Shown piece after piece: positions 1 to 6,607 of a stretch of 12,569 nt of DNA. The DNA comes from Parvibaculum sp. (GTDB taxonomy: Bacteria; Pseudomonadota; Alphaproteobacteria; Parvibaculales; Parvibaculaceae). Under the pieces are notes generated by a model. It did no database searches and was not told the DNA's origin. It saw only the letters and a list, made by a program, of their open reading frames with translations. Where the stretch lies: positions 1 through 12,569 of the forward strand of contig JACIYQ010000075.1 in the NCBI GenBank assembly GCA_014359855.1. Direction: 5' to 3'. Position 1 is the stretch's first letter; every line of letters starts with the position of its first letter. The position numbers and the translations under genes are program-made.

Positions 1-741
1 TGCCCGACCTGCAAGCGCGGCGAAGAGCACCTCTGCAACAAGCCGCGCAATCTCGGCATCCAGGTCGCCGGCGGATTTGCCACTCACGTCCTGGTGCCGC
101 ATCCGCGCTACTTGCTCGACTACAAGGGCGTCGCCGACGGGCTTGCGGCGACCTATATGTGCTCCGGCCTCACCGCCTACAGCGCCATGAAGAAGCTTGG
201 CGACATCAGCCCGGAAGAGCGCGTGATGGTTGTCGGGCTCGGCGGTGTCGGCATGATGGGTCTGCAATTTGCGAAGGCCCTCTTCCCCTCTGCGCCGCTC
301 GGCGCGGATGTGGACGAGAACAAGCTGCAGTCGGCAAAGGGCAGCGGTGCTCACGAGGTCTACAATCCGAAAGACCCGGAGGCGATCAAGAAGGTGCTCG
401 CCGACACGGATGGCGGGGTGCCTGCCGCGGTCGACTTCGTCGGCTCGGAGGCGTCCCTCAAATTCGCGACCAGCGTCGTTCGCAAAGGTGGCCGGGTGGT
501 CGTCGTCGGTCTTTTCGGCGGCGGTTTCGCCATGCCGATCCCGCTCTTCCCCATGCGCGCCCTCACGATCGGCGGCTCCTATGTCGGCTCGCTCGCCGAG
601 ACGCATGAGATGATGGAGCTCGTGAAAGCGGGCAAGATCGATCCGATCCCCGTCAGCGAACGCCCGCTCGGCGAAGGCTCGAAATCACTCGATGACCTCC
701 GCAAGGGAACGGTCATGGGACGCGTGGTGCTGAAGCCTTGA
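1..741 (+). CDS. Zinc-dependent alcohol dehydrogenase (MDR family), 5' end cut by window edge
   Basis: Medium-chain dehydrogenase/reductase, presumably oxidising an alcohol or reducing an aldehyde/ketone with NAD(P)(H) in the cytoplasm. 246 residues are visible of a family length near 340-350, so the N-terminal catalytic zinc site lies outside. The frame is open from base 1. The first residues, CPTCKRGEEHLC, give a C-x2-C-x7-C that fits the last three cysteines of the four-cysteine structural zinc lobe. A Rossmann motif GLGGVG lies at about residues 79-84 of the visible part. The strand after it ends in ADVD, whose acidic residue favours NAD over NADP (family knowledge, not proof). The GTG at 94 is internal, not the start, because the zinc lobe lies upstream of it. 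Local GC (about 65% on one hand-counted line) matches the housekeeping genes. It is the only plus-strand gene and converges on the sulfotransferase gene. The substrate cannot be inferred. Confidence 0.9.
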   Translation, partial: CPTCKRGEEHLCNKPRNLGIQVAGGFATHVLVPHPRYLLDYKGVADGLAATYMCSGLTAYSAMKKLGDISPEERVMVVGLGGVGMMGLQFAKALFPSAPLGADVDENKLQSAKGSGAHEVYNPKDPEAIKKVLADTDGGVPAAVDFVGSEASLKFATSVVRKGGRVVVVGLFGGGFAMPIPLFPMRALTIGGSYVGSLAETHEMMELVKAGKIDPIPVSERPLGEGSKSLDDLRKGTVMGRVVLKP

Positions 742-760
742 GGATCGACCGCGAAGCGAT

Positions 761-1594
761 CTAAGCGCCGCCGCGCAGCTTGTTGAAGTGGGTGTAGATC
801 ATCAAATCAGCCTCAACGAGCGGCGCGGCGAGTTCGCGCATTTCCTCGTTGAGTGCCTGCTTCGATTTCTCCCGCTCTTCGGTACTTGAGAGCAAACCCA
901 TTGTCACATTGAGACGGGGGCTCGCTTCAGGGACGGGCAGACCCGCCATACCAACAATTTTTGCAAACGCGGATTCAAAGTCATCGTGAAATCCAAGCAC
1001 ATCCATTGTGGCTAGATTTTTTATCGCGGCGTCCGCGAGCTTTAGCCTTTCCCCCTCCGACCTCGGAATCACATCGAGTGACCCGGCGAACTGGCGTGCA
1101 AGAAAGTTGTTCGCATAAAAATCGATCCACTTATGGTCAGCGGCGAGAAACTCCCGCATCGAGTACCCTTTGATATCCGCAACCGTTTCTATGCCTCGAA
1201 AACCTGCAGGCATATTGGTGAGATAGTAGTAGAGCGATCTCAACCGGTCATAAGGTTCCCGGAAAATAGTGAACGACCGCGTTCGTTCATCCTTAATTTT
1301 CTGGTATGTGTCCCACGAAATATGCCCGCCCACATACCTTGCCTTGCGCGCCCGCGCGATCAAGACTGCCTCATCCTCCGTGCGCAGAAAGTCGTCGAAG
1401 AGCATTATCTTTCCGCTTCGACTTGAGCCGAGATAATCCTTGAAATAGTTATTGATGGACGTCCCTCCCGTCTTCACGGTGTGAATAAAAACAATTCTCG
1501 GCCAGTCCTCTCCGGTTACCAGACGGTGGCGAATGCTCTGAATAAGGTACGACTGCCTTCTCAGAAACCGCCTAGCTTTTGTGTAGGATTTCAT
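761..1594 (-). CDS. Sulfotransferase family protein (PAPS-dependent, Sulfotransfer_2-like)
   Basis: 277 residues. Likely transfers sulfate from PAPS to a hydroxyl, probably on a glycan given its neighbours. The 5'-phosphosulfate loop is HTVKTGGTS (residues 38-46), close to the HxPKTGGTS of carbohydrate sulfotransferases. The 3'-phosphate motif is FREPYDRLRSLYYYL (111-125), matching the R-[DE]-P-x-x-R-x-x-S-x-Y-Y pattern. A GGHIS segment (89-93) resembles the GH motif between them in the family. The N-terminus is basic (several Arg/Lys in residues 2-24) with no clear signal peptide. It is the last gene of the minus-strand run, 86 nt after the SDR gene. The ATG at 1594 is preceded by AGGAAG lying very close to it, so the ribosome site is not ideal, but no better in-frame start is visible. 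Base composition is low in GC for the window (42-48% on two hand-counted lines), suggesting horizontal origin. Acceptor unknown. Confidence 0.85.
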   Translation of the reverse strand: MKSYTKARRFLRRQSYLIQSIRHRLVTGEDWPRIVFIHTVKTGGTSINNYFKDYLGSSRSGKIMLFDDFLRTEDEAVLIARARKARYVGGHISWDTYQKIKDERTRSFTIFREPYDRLRSLYYYLTNMPAGFRGIETVADIKGYSMREFLAADHKWIDFYANNFLARQFAGSLDVIPRSEGERLKLADAAIKNLATMDVLGFHDDFESAFAKIVGMAGLPVPEASPRLNVTMGLLSSTEEREKSKQALNEEMRELAAPLVEADLMIYTHFNKLRGGA

Positions 1595-1680
1595 CTTCCT
1601 GCCCGATCAAAAGGTCGGCGGCACGGTAAGCGCACGCCCTGTTCACTATTTATCACCCGGTCGCTCCGGCAACCGCAATC
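1595..1680 (-). other. Intergenic gap before the sulfotransferase gene
   Basis: 86 nt between the SDR stop and the sulfotransferase ATG. On the minus strand it contains TTGCGG, then 18 nt, then GATAAA, which is a weak sigma-70-like arrangement. No hairpin with a T run is visible. A separate promoter is possible but unproven. Confidence 0.2.
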
Positions 1681-2583
1681 TCATATCAACCTTGCGCGCC
1701 AATAGCTCAGCGCGTCTCCAAGTCCCTGTTCCAGACTGATCGATGGCCGGAATCCCAGTTCTTCACGCAACCGTCGCGTATCCGCCACTATTCTCGGTGG
1801 ATCTCCCGGTCGATCAGGCAATGCGCCTATATTGATGAGATCGGGACAGCCAGCCAGATCGCCCATCTTCAACACAAGGTCGGATATCCTCACGCCCTCA
1901 CCGCTTGCAATGTTTATTGCGCCCTTCACCTGCGACAAAGCAAGCTTTGCCAAGGCTGCACCAACGTCTCGGACATCCATGAAGTCCCGTACCGCCAGCC
2001 CGCGTGACACCTTTGCTTTGCTATCACGAACAAGCGCGCTGGCAACAGAGGACACGAGGCGTGCTGGATTCTCCCCCGGACCATAAAGAAAGAACAGCCG
2101 GGCCCAAGCGAAACTCATCTGGTTGTCAGCGCAAAACATCTCCATGACTCGCCGCGAAGCATCTTTCGCTGCATCATACAGTGTATGAGCAGCCAAGGAG
2201 GTCGTAAGCTCATTACAATCTCCAGCAGCGGGCCAATCGTACTCATAGCAGGTTCCAACTCCGACAAAGCGCGAAGCGCCTGCTTCTGCAGCCGCCCGTA
2301 TCAAGTTCGCGGTTGCGGCAACCCAATCTAGGTTCGCAGGATCGCTCCAGAAATGGCCGTGCTCTACACACCATGCAAGATGCACTACGATGTCGGGTTT
2401 CAGCGACGTGACGAGATATCTAATTTCGTCCGCATTCAACAGGTCGGCACGGTGCCAGATTCCACCGGTGCTCGCATCAGGCGCCCCTCTGGCAACGATA
2501 TGCAGATCGACACCAGCGTCCACCAGCGGTGCAATTGTCATTCGTCCGATGAAACCCGATCCGCCTGTCAGAAGCACTTTCAT
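1681..2583 (-). CDS. NAD-dependent epimerase/dehydratase (extended SDR), candidate nucleotide-sugar 4-ketoreductase
   Basis: 300 residues from the chosen start. Extended short-chain dehydrogenase with the NAD-binding motif TGGSGFIG (6-13) right after the first strand, a VVHLAW segment (66-71), GTCYEYDW (110-117) where the active-site Ser/Thr is expected, and the catalytic Y136-x3-K140 in LYDAAK. The frame stays open to 2691, but that extension overlaps the glycosyltransferase gene and has Arg/Gly-rich junk composition. The ATG at 2583 puts the Rossmann strand at residue 2, as is normal. GGGA lies about 7 nt upstream of it; a stronger AGGAGG sits over 20 nt away. In this context the likely job is reduction of the 4-keto group of a CDP-4-keto-6-deoxysugar, giving the final activated sugar. 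A 4-epimerase or another sugar SDR cannot be excluded. It follows the glycosyltransferase by 31 nt. Confidence 0.85.
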   Translation of the reverse strand: MKVLLTGGSGFIGRMTIAPLVDAGVDLHIVARGAPDASTGGIWHRADLLNADEIRYLVTSLKPDIVVHLAWCVEHGHFWSDPANLDWVAATANLIRAAAEAGASRFVGVGTCYEYDWPAAGDCNELTTSLAAHTLYDAAKDASRRVMEMFCADNQMSFAWARLFFLYGPGENPARLVSSVASALVRDSKAKVSRGLAVRDFMDVRDVGAALAKLALSQVKGAINIASGEGVRISDLVLKMGDLAGCPDLINIGALPDRPGDPPRIVADTRRLREELGFRPSISLEQGLGDALSYWRARLI

Positions 2584-2614
2584 ACCGCGTCCCGGTGGTT
2601 TCCCACGCCTCCTG

Positions 2615-3472
2615 TCACCTTCGGTCACCAAGAAGCTCCCGCACCTGCGCCCGCATCGTCTTCCAGAACCGGTACACTCGAAGATTGGCAAAACGCACGA
2701 GGTAGACTGAAAGAATGCACCGCTCTGCTATGGTCCACTTCCGTCGCTCCAAAACCGCAAAACATGTCCTTCGAAATGCGCGGCGCATCTCCCACATTTC
2801 ACTCGCAGGTACGCGCCATCTGTAGCGCGCTGGTGAAATACTCCGCTTGATAAGGATTGCACGTGCATCCGTTTCGACCCCCTCATCCAGAAGAACGGGA
2901 AGAAGCGTTATCGGATCCCACCCCCATACGTATGGATAGGTCGGCAGCACCTCATCCAACGCAGCGCGAAGTACGTCCTTCCTCCACAGACCCAAAAACC
3001 AGGAAGGGCTGGCTCCCAGCAGCGATTCTCCGATGCGCTTCGCCCGCCCTCGTATAGGCGGTATCGCAAAGCCTTCTTCGTAGTTTGTAGACCCGTCATC
3101 GTGAACGAACCGAATACGTGGAGCTGCAAGTGCAAGACGGGGATTTTCATCAAAATGACGCTTCAGCGTCGAAAGATAGTCAGGATTGCTAAGCTCGTCA
3201 TCGGCGCGCCACATGAAGAGATCACTTCCCGCCATTTCGACCAGAGCAAGGAAGTTATTTTTCGCGCCAATATTCTTCGGTTGCTCGACGAGTCTGAATC
3301 TCGCATCCCGCAGGGAAAAATCAGCTGCAATTTTCCGGCTGTCGTCGGTTGACCCGTTGTCGGAAATGATAACCTCAAAGTCCGAGAAAGTTTGTACACG
3401 GATACACTCGAGAACGGCAGCAAGGGTCGTAGCGCCGTTATATACGGGAACTCCGATCGATACTTGAGCCAT
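2615..3472 (-). CDS. Glycosyltransferase family 2 (GT-A fold)
   Basis: 285 residues. Inverting GT2 glycosyltransferase that transfers a sugar from a nucleotide sugar to a glycan, lipid or protein acceptor at the cytoplasmic face. The N-terminus has the GT2 signature: VSIGVPVYNGATTL (4-17), then VIISDNGSTDDS (34-45) with the nucleotide-contacting acidic residue D38. A metal-binding DDE-type motif follows in WRADDEL (D91, D92). No transmembrane segment is evident; the C-terminal 60 residues are rich in Arg and aromatic residues, which may help peripheral membrane association. The ATG at 3472 has GGGGAGAAG about 8-10 nt upstream. It lies 40 nt after the second methyltransferase and is the only glycosyltransferase in the window, so it is the obvious candidate to use the CDP-sugar made by the neighbouring genes. 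Donor and acceptor are inferred only. Confidence 0.9.
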   Translation of the reverse strand: MAQVSIGVPVYNGATTLAAVLECIRVQTFSDFEVIISDNGSTDDSRKIAADFSLRDARFRLVEQPKNIGAKNNFLALVEMAGSDLFMWRADDELSNPDYLSTLKRHFDENPRLALAAPRIRFVHDDGSTNYEEGFAIPPIRGRAKRIGESLLGASPSWFLGLWRKDVLRAALDEVLPTYPYVWGWDPITLLPVLLDEGVETDARAILIKRSISPARYRWRVPASEMWEMRRAFRRTCFAVLERRKWTIAERCILSVYLVRFANLRVYRFWKTMRAQVRELLGDRR

Positions 3473-3512
3473 TTGGCTTTACTTCTCCCCAGCCTCGGTG
3501 TTGCCGAAGCGG

Positions 3513-4685
3513 CTAGTCGACGGATATCAGCTTCGCAGAAAGGCCGACTTCCCGGACGGTAGCCGAAATTTCATCCATATAGTTCGGGTTCATGACGTAA
3601 ATTGTATGCGGTGACCGCGCGGCAGAGCCCTCGGGTGAGACTACCGGCAAGCCTGATCCGGGCAAGTAGTTGCCCTGCTTGTGAGGATTCACATCCACCA
3701 CGTGATCGATCAATTCGCACTTTGGGTCAACGATGATTGAAAAGCTTACACCCTTGGCGCCTGCGCCCCAGAGAGCCACCGGCCCAGCCTCTGCTGCGCG
3801 AGCGATCTCTGGCCGCCAACTATTGGTGAACTCGGACAGCAGGTTCGCGAGAGAAGCGTGATCCTGATGCACCGTGACAGACCTGGCAACATTGCAATCC
3901 GACGCGACTGCCTCCGCCCAGAGGTATTGATCGCCGAAAACATGCTGCACTCGGGGCCTTGCAAAACCGCTCTTCTCAAGGGCGTGGGCTAATGATCGAG
4001 CGGTAAAAAGCGAGCAATGCTCGTAAAAAAAATCCTGCATGGCGCGATGCCGGAATATCCACGTGACACAAGGGGTCTCGATCCATATCGTCGCCCTCGA
4101 TTTCGCGCCAAGCGCCGCCCTTATTGAGCTTAAAAATCCAACCGGATCCGGCACATGTTCTATTGTGTGACGACTGACGATAATGTTCGGCGTGTCGCTC
4201 AAGAGAGGTTCTGCCTCAATATCGAAAAGGCGTCGATATATATGGCTCCCGGAAGGGCCACTACCGTCCTCTCCACGCCAAGCCGGATCGAATCCGTAAG
4301 CTGAGCAAAGGCGTTCTCCGGTGACTTCAACAACTTCCTCGATGAATCGTCCCTGACCGCAACCGACTTCCAAGTAGGTGACCTTCTGGGCATCGCCGAC
4401 CGACTGCACGATGTCGGCCGCCCTAGCCTTCATGTGTGCACTGAAGGCAGGAGACCAAGATTGATCGTTCTCATACTTTTCATCGTACTTGATCAATGAT
4501 GGATCGAAGGCACGATTCCACGTGAATCCGCATCGTCGGCACGAAACGAAATCAAGCATGCCGCGCGCTGCCGATCTGCCCTCCTCGGCAGTCGCATAAA
4601 TGCGATTCATGAGGATCGGCATCTCCATTGGCTGGCTCAAGGAGACGCCAGACTCGTCTTCGCATACGGGACAGCGTTCTGTCAT
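3513..4685 (-). CDS. Class I SAM methyltransferase with sugar C-methyltransferase architecture (second copy, divergent)
   Basis: 390 residues in three parts, like TylC3/TcaB9 sugar C-methyltransferases: an N-terminal zinc-binding module (C5-x2-C8 and C49-x2-C52); a SAM-binding Rossmann domain with LEVGCGQG (105-112) and the HTIEHVPDP post-motif (173-181); and a C-terminal domain with ALWGAGAKG and VVDVNPHKQGNYLPGSGLPV. The family's catalytic YHEH is FYEH here (F220, Y221, E222, H223): Glu and the base His are kept, but the Tyr becomes Phe. It may therefore methylate a different position or substrate from the upstream paralogue. The ATG at 4685 has only a weak ribosome site. It opens the lower-GC module (52-53% on two hand-counted lines), 134 nt after the upstream C-methyltransferase. 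It could act on a nucleotide sugar or on a glycan residue; O-methylation is a possible alternative. Confidence 0.82.
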   Translation of the reverse strand: MTERCPVCEDESGVSLSQPMEMPILMNRIYATAEEGRSAARGMLDFVSCRRCGFTWNRAFDPSLIKYDEKYENDQSWSPAFSAHMKARAADIVQSVGDAQKVTYLEVGCGQGRFIEEVVEVTGERLCSAYGFDPAWRGEDGSGPSGSHIYRRLFDIEAEPLLSDTPNIIVSRHTIEHVPDPVGFLSSIRAALGAKSRATIWIETPCVTWIFRHRAMQDFFYEHCSLFTARSLAHALEKSGFARPRVQHVFGDQYLWAEAVASDCNVARSVTVHQDHASLANLLSEFTNSWRPEIARAAEAGPVALWGAGAKGVSFSIIVDPKCELIDHVVDVNPHKQGNYLPGSGLPVVSPEGSAARSPHTIYVMNPNYMDEISATVREVGLSAKLISVD

Positions 4686-4819
4686 TTTTCTACGTTGCTC
4701 AACTCACCACCGATTTCCCTCTCTCAGATCGTTGAACAAGGATGTTCTTCGCTGAGATGGATATCCTCGCTCGTATATAGGCGGCAAGCGCCCCCGCTCC
4801 GATCAAGCCTAGTCGTCCT
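4686..4819 (-). other. 134-nt spacer between the two methyltransferase genes
   Basis: Largest gene-free gap in the window. On the minus strand it holds CTATATACGA (positions 4771-4780), which resembles the alphaproteobacterial -10 CTATAT. The only -35-like hexamer, CTTGAT (4802-4807), is 21 nt away, too far for a standard promoter. A small GGCG/CGCC hairpin lies at 4780-4792 without a T run. It marks the step from the GC-rich to the less GC-rich module. Confidence 0.5.
4771..4780 (-). promoter_or_regulatory. Possible -10 element for the distal glycan module
   Basis: CTATATACGA read on the minus strand, about 86 nt upstream of the second methyltransferase ATG. It fits the CTATAT -10 used by many alphaproteobacterial housekeeping promoters, but no -35 box is at the right distance. 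Offered as a candidate only. Confidence 0.2.
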
Positions 4820-6046
4820 TCATACCACCCTCAGTTCCGGCACGGCCGTCACGAACTTCGCACCCCAGCCCCGCGCATGGTCGAGCTGGCGCATGACTTC
4901 CTCGCTTATGTTCCAGGGGAGGATCACTATGATGTCCGGCCGGTCTGCCTCCAGATGCGCCTCGCCGACGATGGGCACGCGGCTGCCGGGCATGTACTTT
5001 CCCTGCTTCGCCGCCGCTCGGTCCACGACATAGGGGATCAGGTCGGGCCGCGTGCCGGCGAAATTCATCAAGGTGTTCCCCTTCGCCGCCGCACCATAGG
5101 CACCGACCTTGAGGCCTCTCCTCTTCGCATCGATGAGAAAGGCGACGAAATCGTCCTTCACCTTTTCCGCCCTTGCCTGAAACCCCTCATAGAAGGCGAG
5201 GCTCTCGATACCGGCATCCGCTTCCAGCTTTTCGAGCGCCGAAAGCCGCTCCGTGCGCGCATGGACGCCGGTGCCGCTCCGTTGCGCATAGACGCGCAGG
5301 CTGCCGCCATGGGTCGGCAATTCCTCCACGTCGAACACGGCAAGGCCGTTAGCGGCGAAGATACGCGCGACGGAGGCGAGCGACAGATAGGAGTAGTGCT
5401 CGTGATAGATGGTGTCGAACTGGTTCTGGCGAACGAGATTGAGAAGATGCGGAAACTCGAAGGTCGAAACACCTTCTGGCTTCAGCAGGCGGGCAAACCC
5501 CGAAACGAAATCGTTGATGTCCGGCACATGCGCAAGGACGTTGTTGGCGGCGGTGAGGTCCGCCTGCCGTCCCGACGCGGCGAGTTCCGAGGCAAGCTCA
5601 ACGCCGAAGAAGCGCCCGACGATATCGATGCCCTTCTCGCGGGCGGCGGCAGCCGTGCTCGCCGTCGGCTCGACGCCGTAGCAGGGAATGCCGGCCGCCT
5701 TCACATATTGGAGGAGGTAACCGTCATTCGCCGCAACTTCGACCACCATGCTGCCGGACCCGAGGCCGAAGCGCTCCCTCATCGCCTCGACATAGGCCTT
5801 CGAATGCGCGAGCCACCCGGCCGAGGTCGAACTGAAATAGGCGTAGTCGCTCGCGAACAACTCCTCGCGGCCCGCATGGTCCTCTGTCTGGACGAGCCAG
5901 CAGCCGGTACAGACGAGAACGCGAAGCGGATACCAGACCTCGGGACCCCCAAGCGCCTCCTTCGTCAGATAGGCATTGGAGGGCGGTGAGGCGCCAAGGT
6001 CCACAAAGGTCTTTTCGAGCGGCGCACCGCAATGACGGCATTTCAC
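4820..6046 (-). CDS. NDP-hexose C-methyltransferase (TylC3/TcaB9 type)
   Basis: 408 residues, the usual family length. Transfers a methyl group from SAM to a ring carbon (C3 in characterised relatives) of a 4-keto-6-deoxy nucleotide sugar. An N-terminal zinc module has C3-x2-C6 and C46-x2-C49. Next is a tyrosine in AYFSST (Y70) at the place of the TcaB9 active-site Tyr, then the SAM domain with VEVAANDGYLL (102-112). The catalytic YHEH motif is complete (Y214, H215, E216, H217). The C-terminal domain has GAYGAAAKGNTL and VVDRAAAKQGKYMPGSRVP. The start is GTG at 6046: GAGG lies 7 nt upstream and overlaps the TGA of the epimerase gene, and the zinc module begins at residue 3. The gap to the epimerase is 9 nt, implying translational coupling. 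GC is high (about 70% on one line), as in rfbFG. The expected product is a branched CDP-3-C-methyl-4-keto-6-deoxysugar (inference). Confidence 0.9.
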   Translation of the reverse strand: MKCRHCGAPLEKTFVDLGASPPSNAYLTKEALGGPEVWYPLRVLVCTGCWLVQTEDHAGREELFASDYAYFSSTSAGWLAHSKAYVEAMRERFGLGSGSMVVEVAANDGYLLQYVKAAGIPCYGVEPTASTAAAAREKGIDIVGRFFGVELASELAASGRQADLTAANNVLAHVPDINDFVSGFARLLKPEGVSTFEFPHLLNLVRQNQFDTIYHEHYSYLSLASVARIFAANGLAVFDVEELPTHGGSLRVYAQRSGTGVHARTERLSALEKLEADAGIESLAFYEGFQARAEKVKDDFVAFLIDAKRRGLKVGAYGAAAKGNTLMNFAGTRPDLIPYVVDRAAAKQGKYMPGSRVPIVGEAHLEADRPDIIVILPWNISEEVMRQLDHARGWGAKFVTAVPELRVV

Positions 6047-6057
6047 CTGGTTACCTC
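6047..6057 (-). promoter_or_regulatory. Ribosome binding site deciding the GTG start of the C-methyltransferase
   Basis: GAGG (6054-6057) overlaps the epimerase stop codon (TGAGG) and stands 7 nt before the GTG at 6046, supporting a non-ATG, coupled start. Confidence 0.6.
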
Positions 6058-6607
6058 ATTCTTTCCGGTCGCCGAGGAGGGGATGGCTCCGGTCGCGTTC
6101 CGAGCGTTCACCGATTTCGAGCGGCCAGCCGATGCCGAGTGCCGGGTCGTCCGCCCTTATGCCACCTTCGGCGCCGGGCGCGAAAGGAGCCGAATGGACA
6201 TAGAACATCTCGACATTGTCGGTCAGGGTCTGAAATCCGTGAGCAAACCCCGGCGGAATGAGGAGGCTCGTTGCATTCTCGTTCGTAAGCCGTTCGCCAT
6301 GCCACCGCAGATAGGTTGCAGACCCCGGGCGCATGTCGATGGCAACGTCGAAGACCTCGCCCGAGAGGCAGGTAACAAGCTTTGCTTCCTCGTGCGGCGG
6401 AAGCTGGAAATGCATGCCGCGCACAGTTCCCGTTTTCACGGTGAGCGTACGGTTTACCTGCGCCACCGGCCAGTTCCAACCAGCTTCCCTCAACTCATCC
6501 GCGCAGAAGAGCCGCTCAAGCCAGCCTCGCTCATCGCCCATGCGTTTGCGGCGGAGGGAGACAACACCATCGAGCGGCGTGTGCCGAACATCGAAGCGCG
6601 CGCTCAT
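6056..6607 (-). CDS. rfbC: RmlC-type 4-dehydro-6-deoxysugar 3(,5)-epimerase
   Basis: 183 residues, cupin fold, the normal RmlC length. Epimerises C3 and C5 (or only one of them) of a nucleotide-linked 4-keto-6-deoxyhexose. RmlC signatures: DERGW (25-29), RGMHFQ with catalytic H66, K76 in AKLV, GEVFDVAIDMR (83-93), IPPGFAHGF (117-125), Y136 in MFYV aligned with the catalytic Tyr, and D154 in the ADDPALGI tail. The usual T-x-Y-Y-x-P is SAPFAP here. The frame runs open upstream to 7135, but ATG at 6607 is right: it overlaps the rfbG TGA (ATGA), GGAG lies 9 nt upstream, and the family N-terminus starts there. Next to rfbF and rfbG and without rmlA or rmlB, the substrate is probably CDP-4-keto-6-deoxyglucose rather than the dTDP form. 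Whether both carbons are inverted cannot be read from the sequence. Confidence 0.88.
   Translation of the reverse strand: MSARFDVRHTPLDGVVSLRRKRMGDERGWLERLFCADELREAGWNWPVAQVNRTLTVKTGTVRGMHFQLPPHEEAKLVTCLSGEVFDVAIDMRPGSATYLRWHGERLTNENATSLLIPPGFAHGFQTLTDNVEMFYVHSAPFAPGAEGGIRADDPALGIGWPLEIGERSERDRSHPLLGDRKE

Noticed and set aside
743..761. GATCG/CGATC inverted repeat between the dehydrogenase and sulfotransferase stops, considered as a bidirectional terminator
   Set aside because: Only 5 bp with a 9-base loop and no T run on either side.
2584..2691. 36-residue N-terminal extension of the SDR
   Set aside because: It overlaps the glycosyltransferase gene and precedes the Rossmann strand, which in this family begins at residue 2-3.
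4780..4792. GGCG/CGCC hairpin in the spacer after the C-methyltransferase gene
   Set aside because: Only 4 bp and not followed by T residues; too weak to call a terminator.
4877..5989. 370-codon open frame on the plus strand, opposite the C-methyltransferase
   Set aside because: Its composition (Arg, Gly, His rich, no domain pattern) is that of an antisense shadow in high-GC DNA; the opposite strand encodes a complete recognised enzyme.
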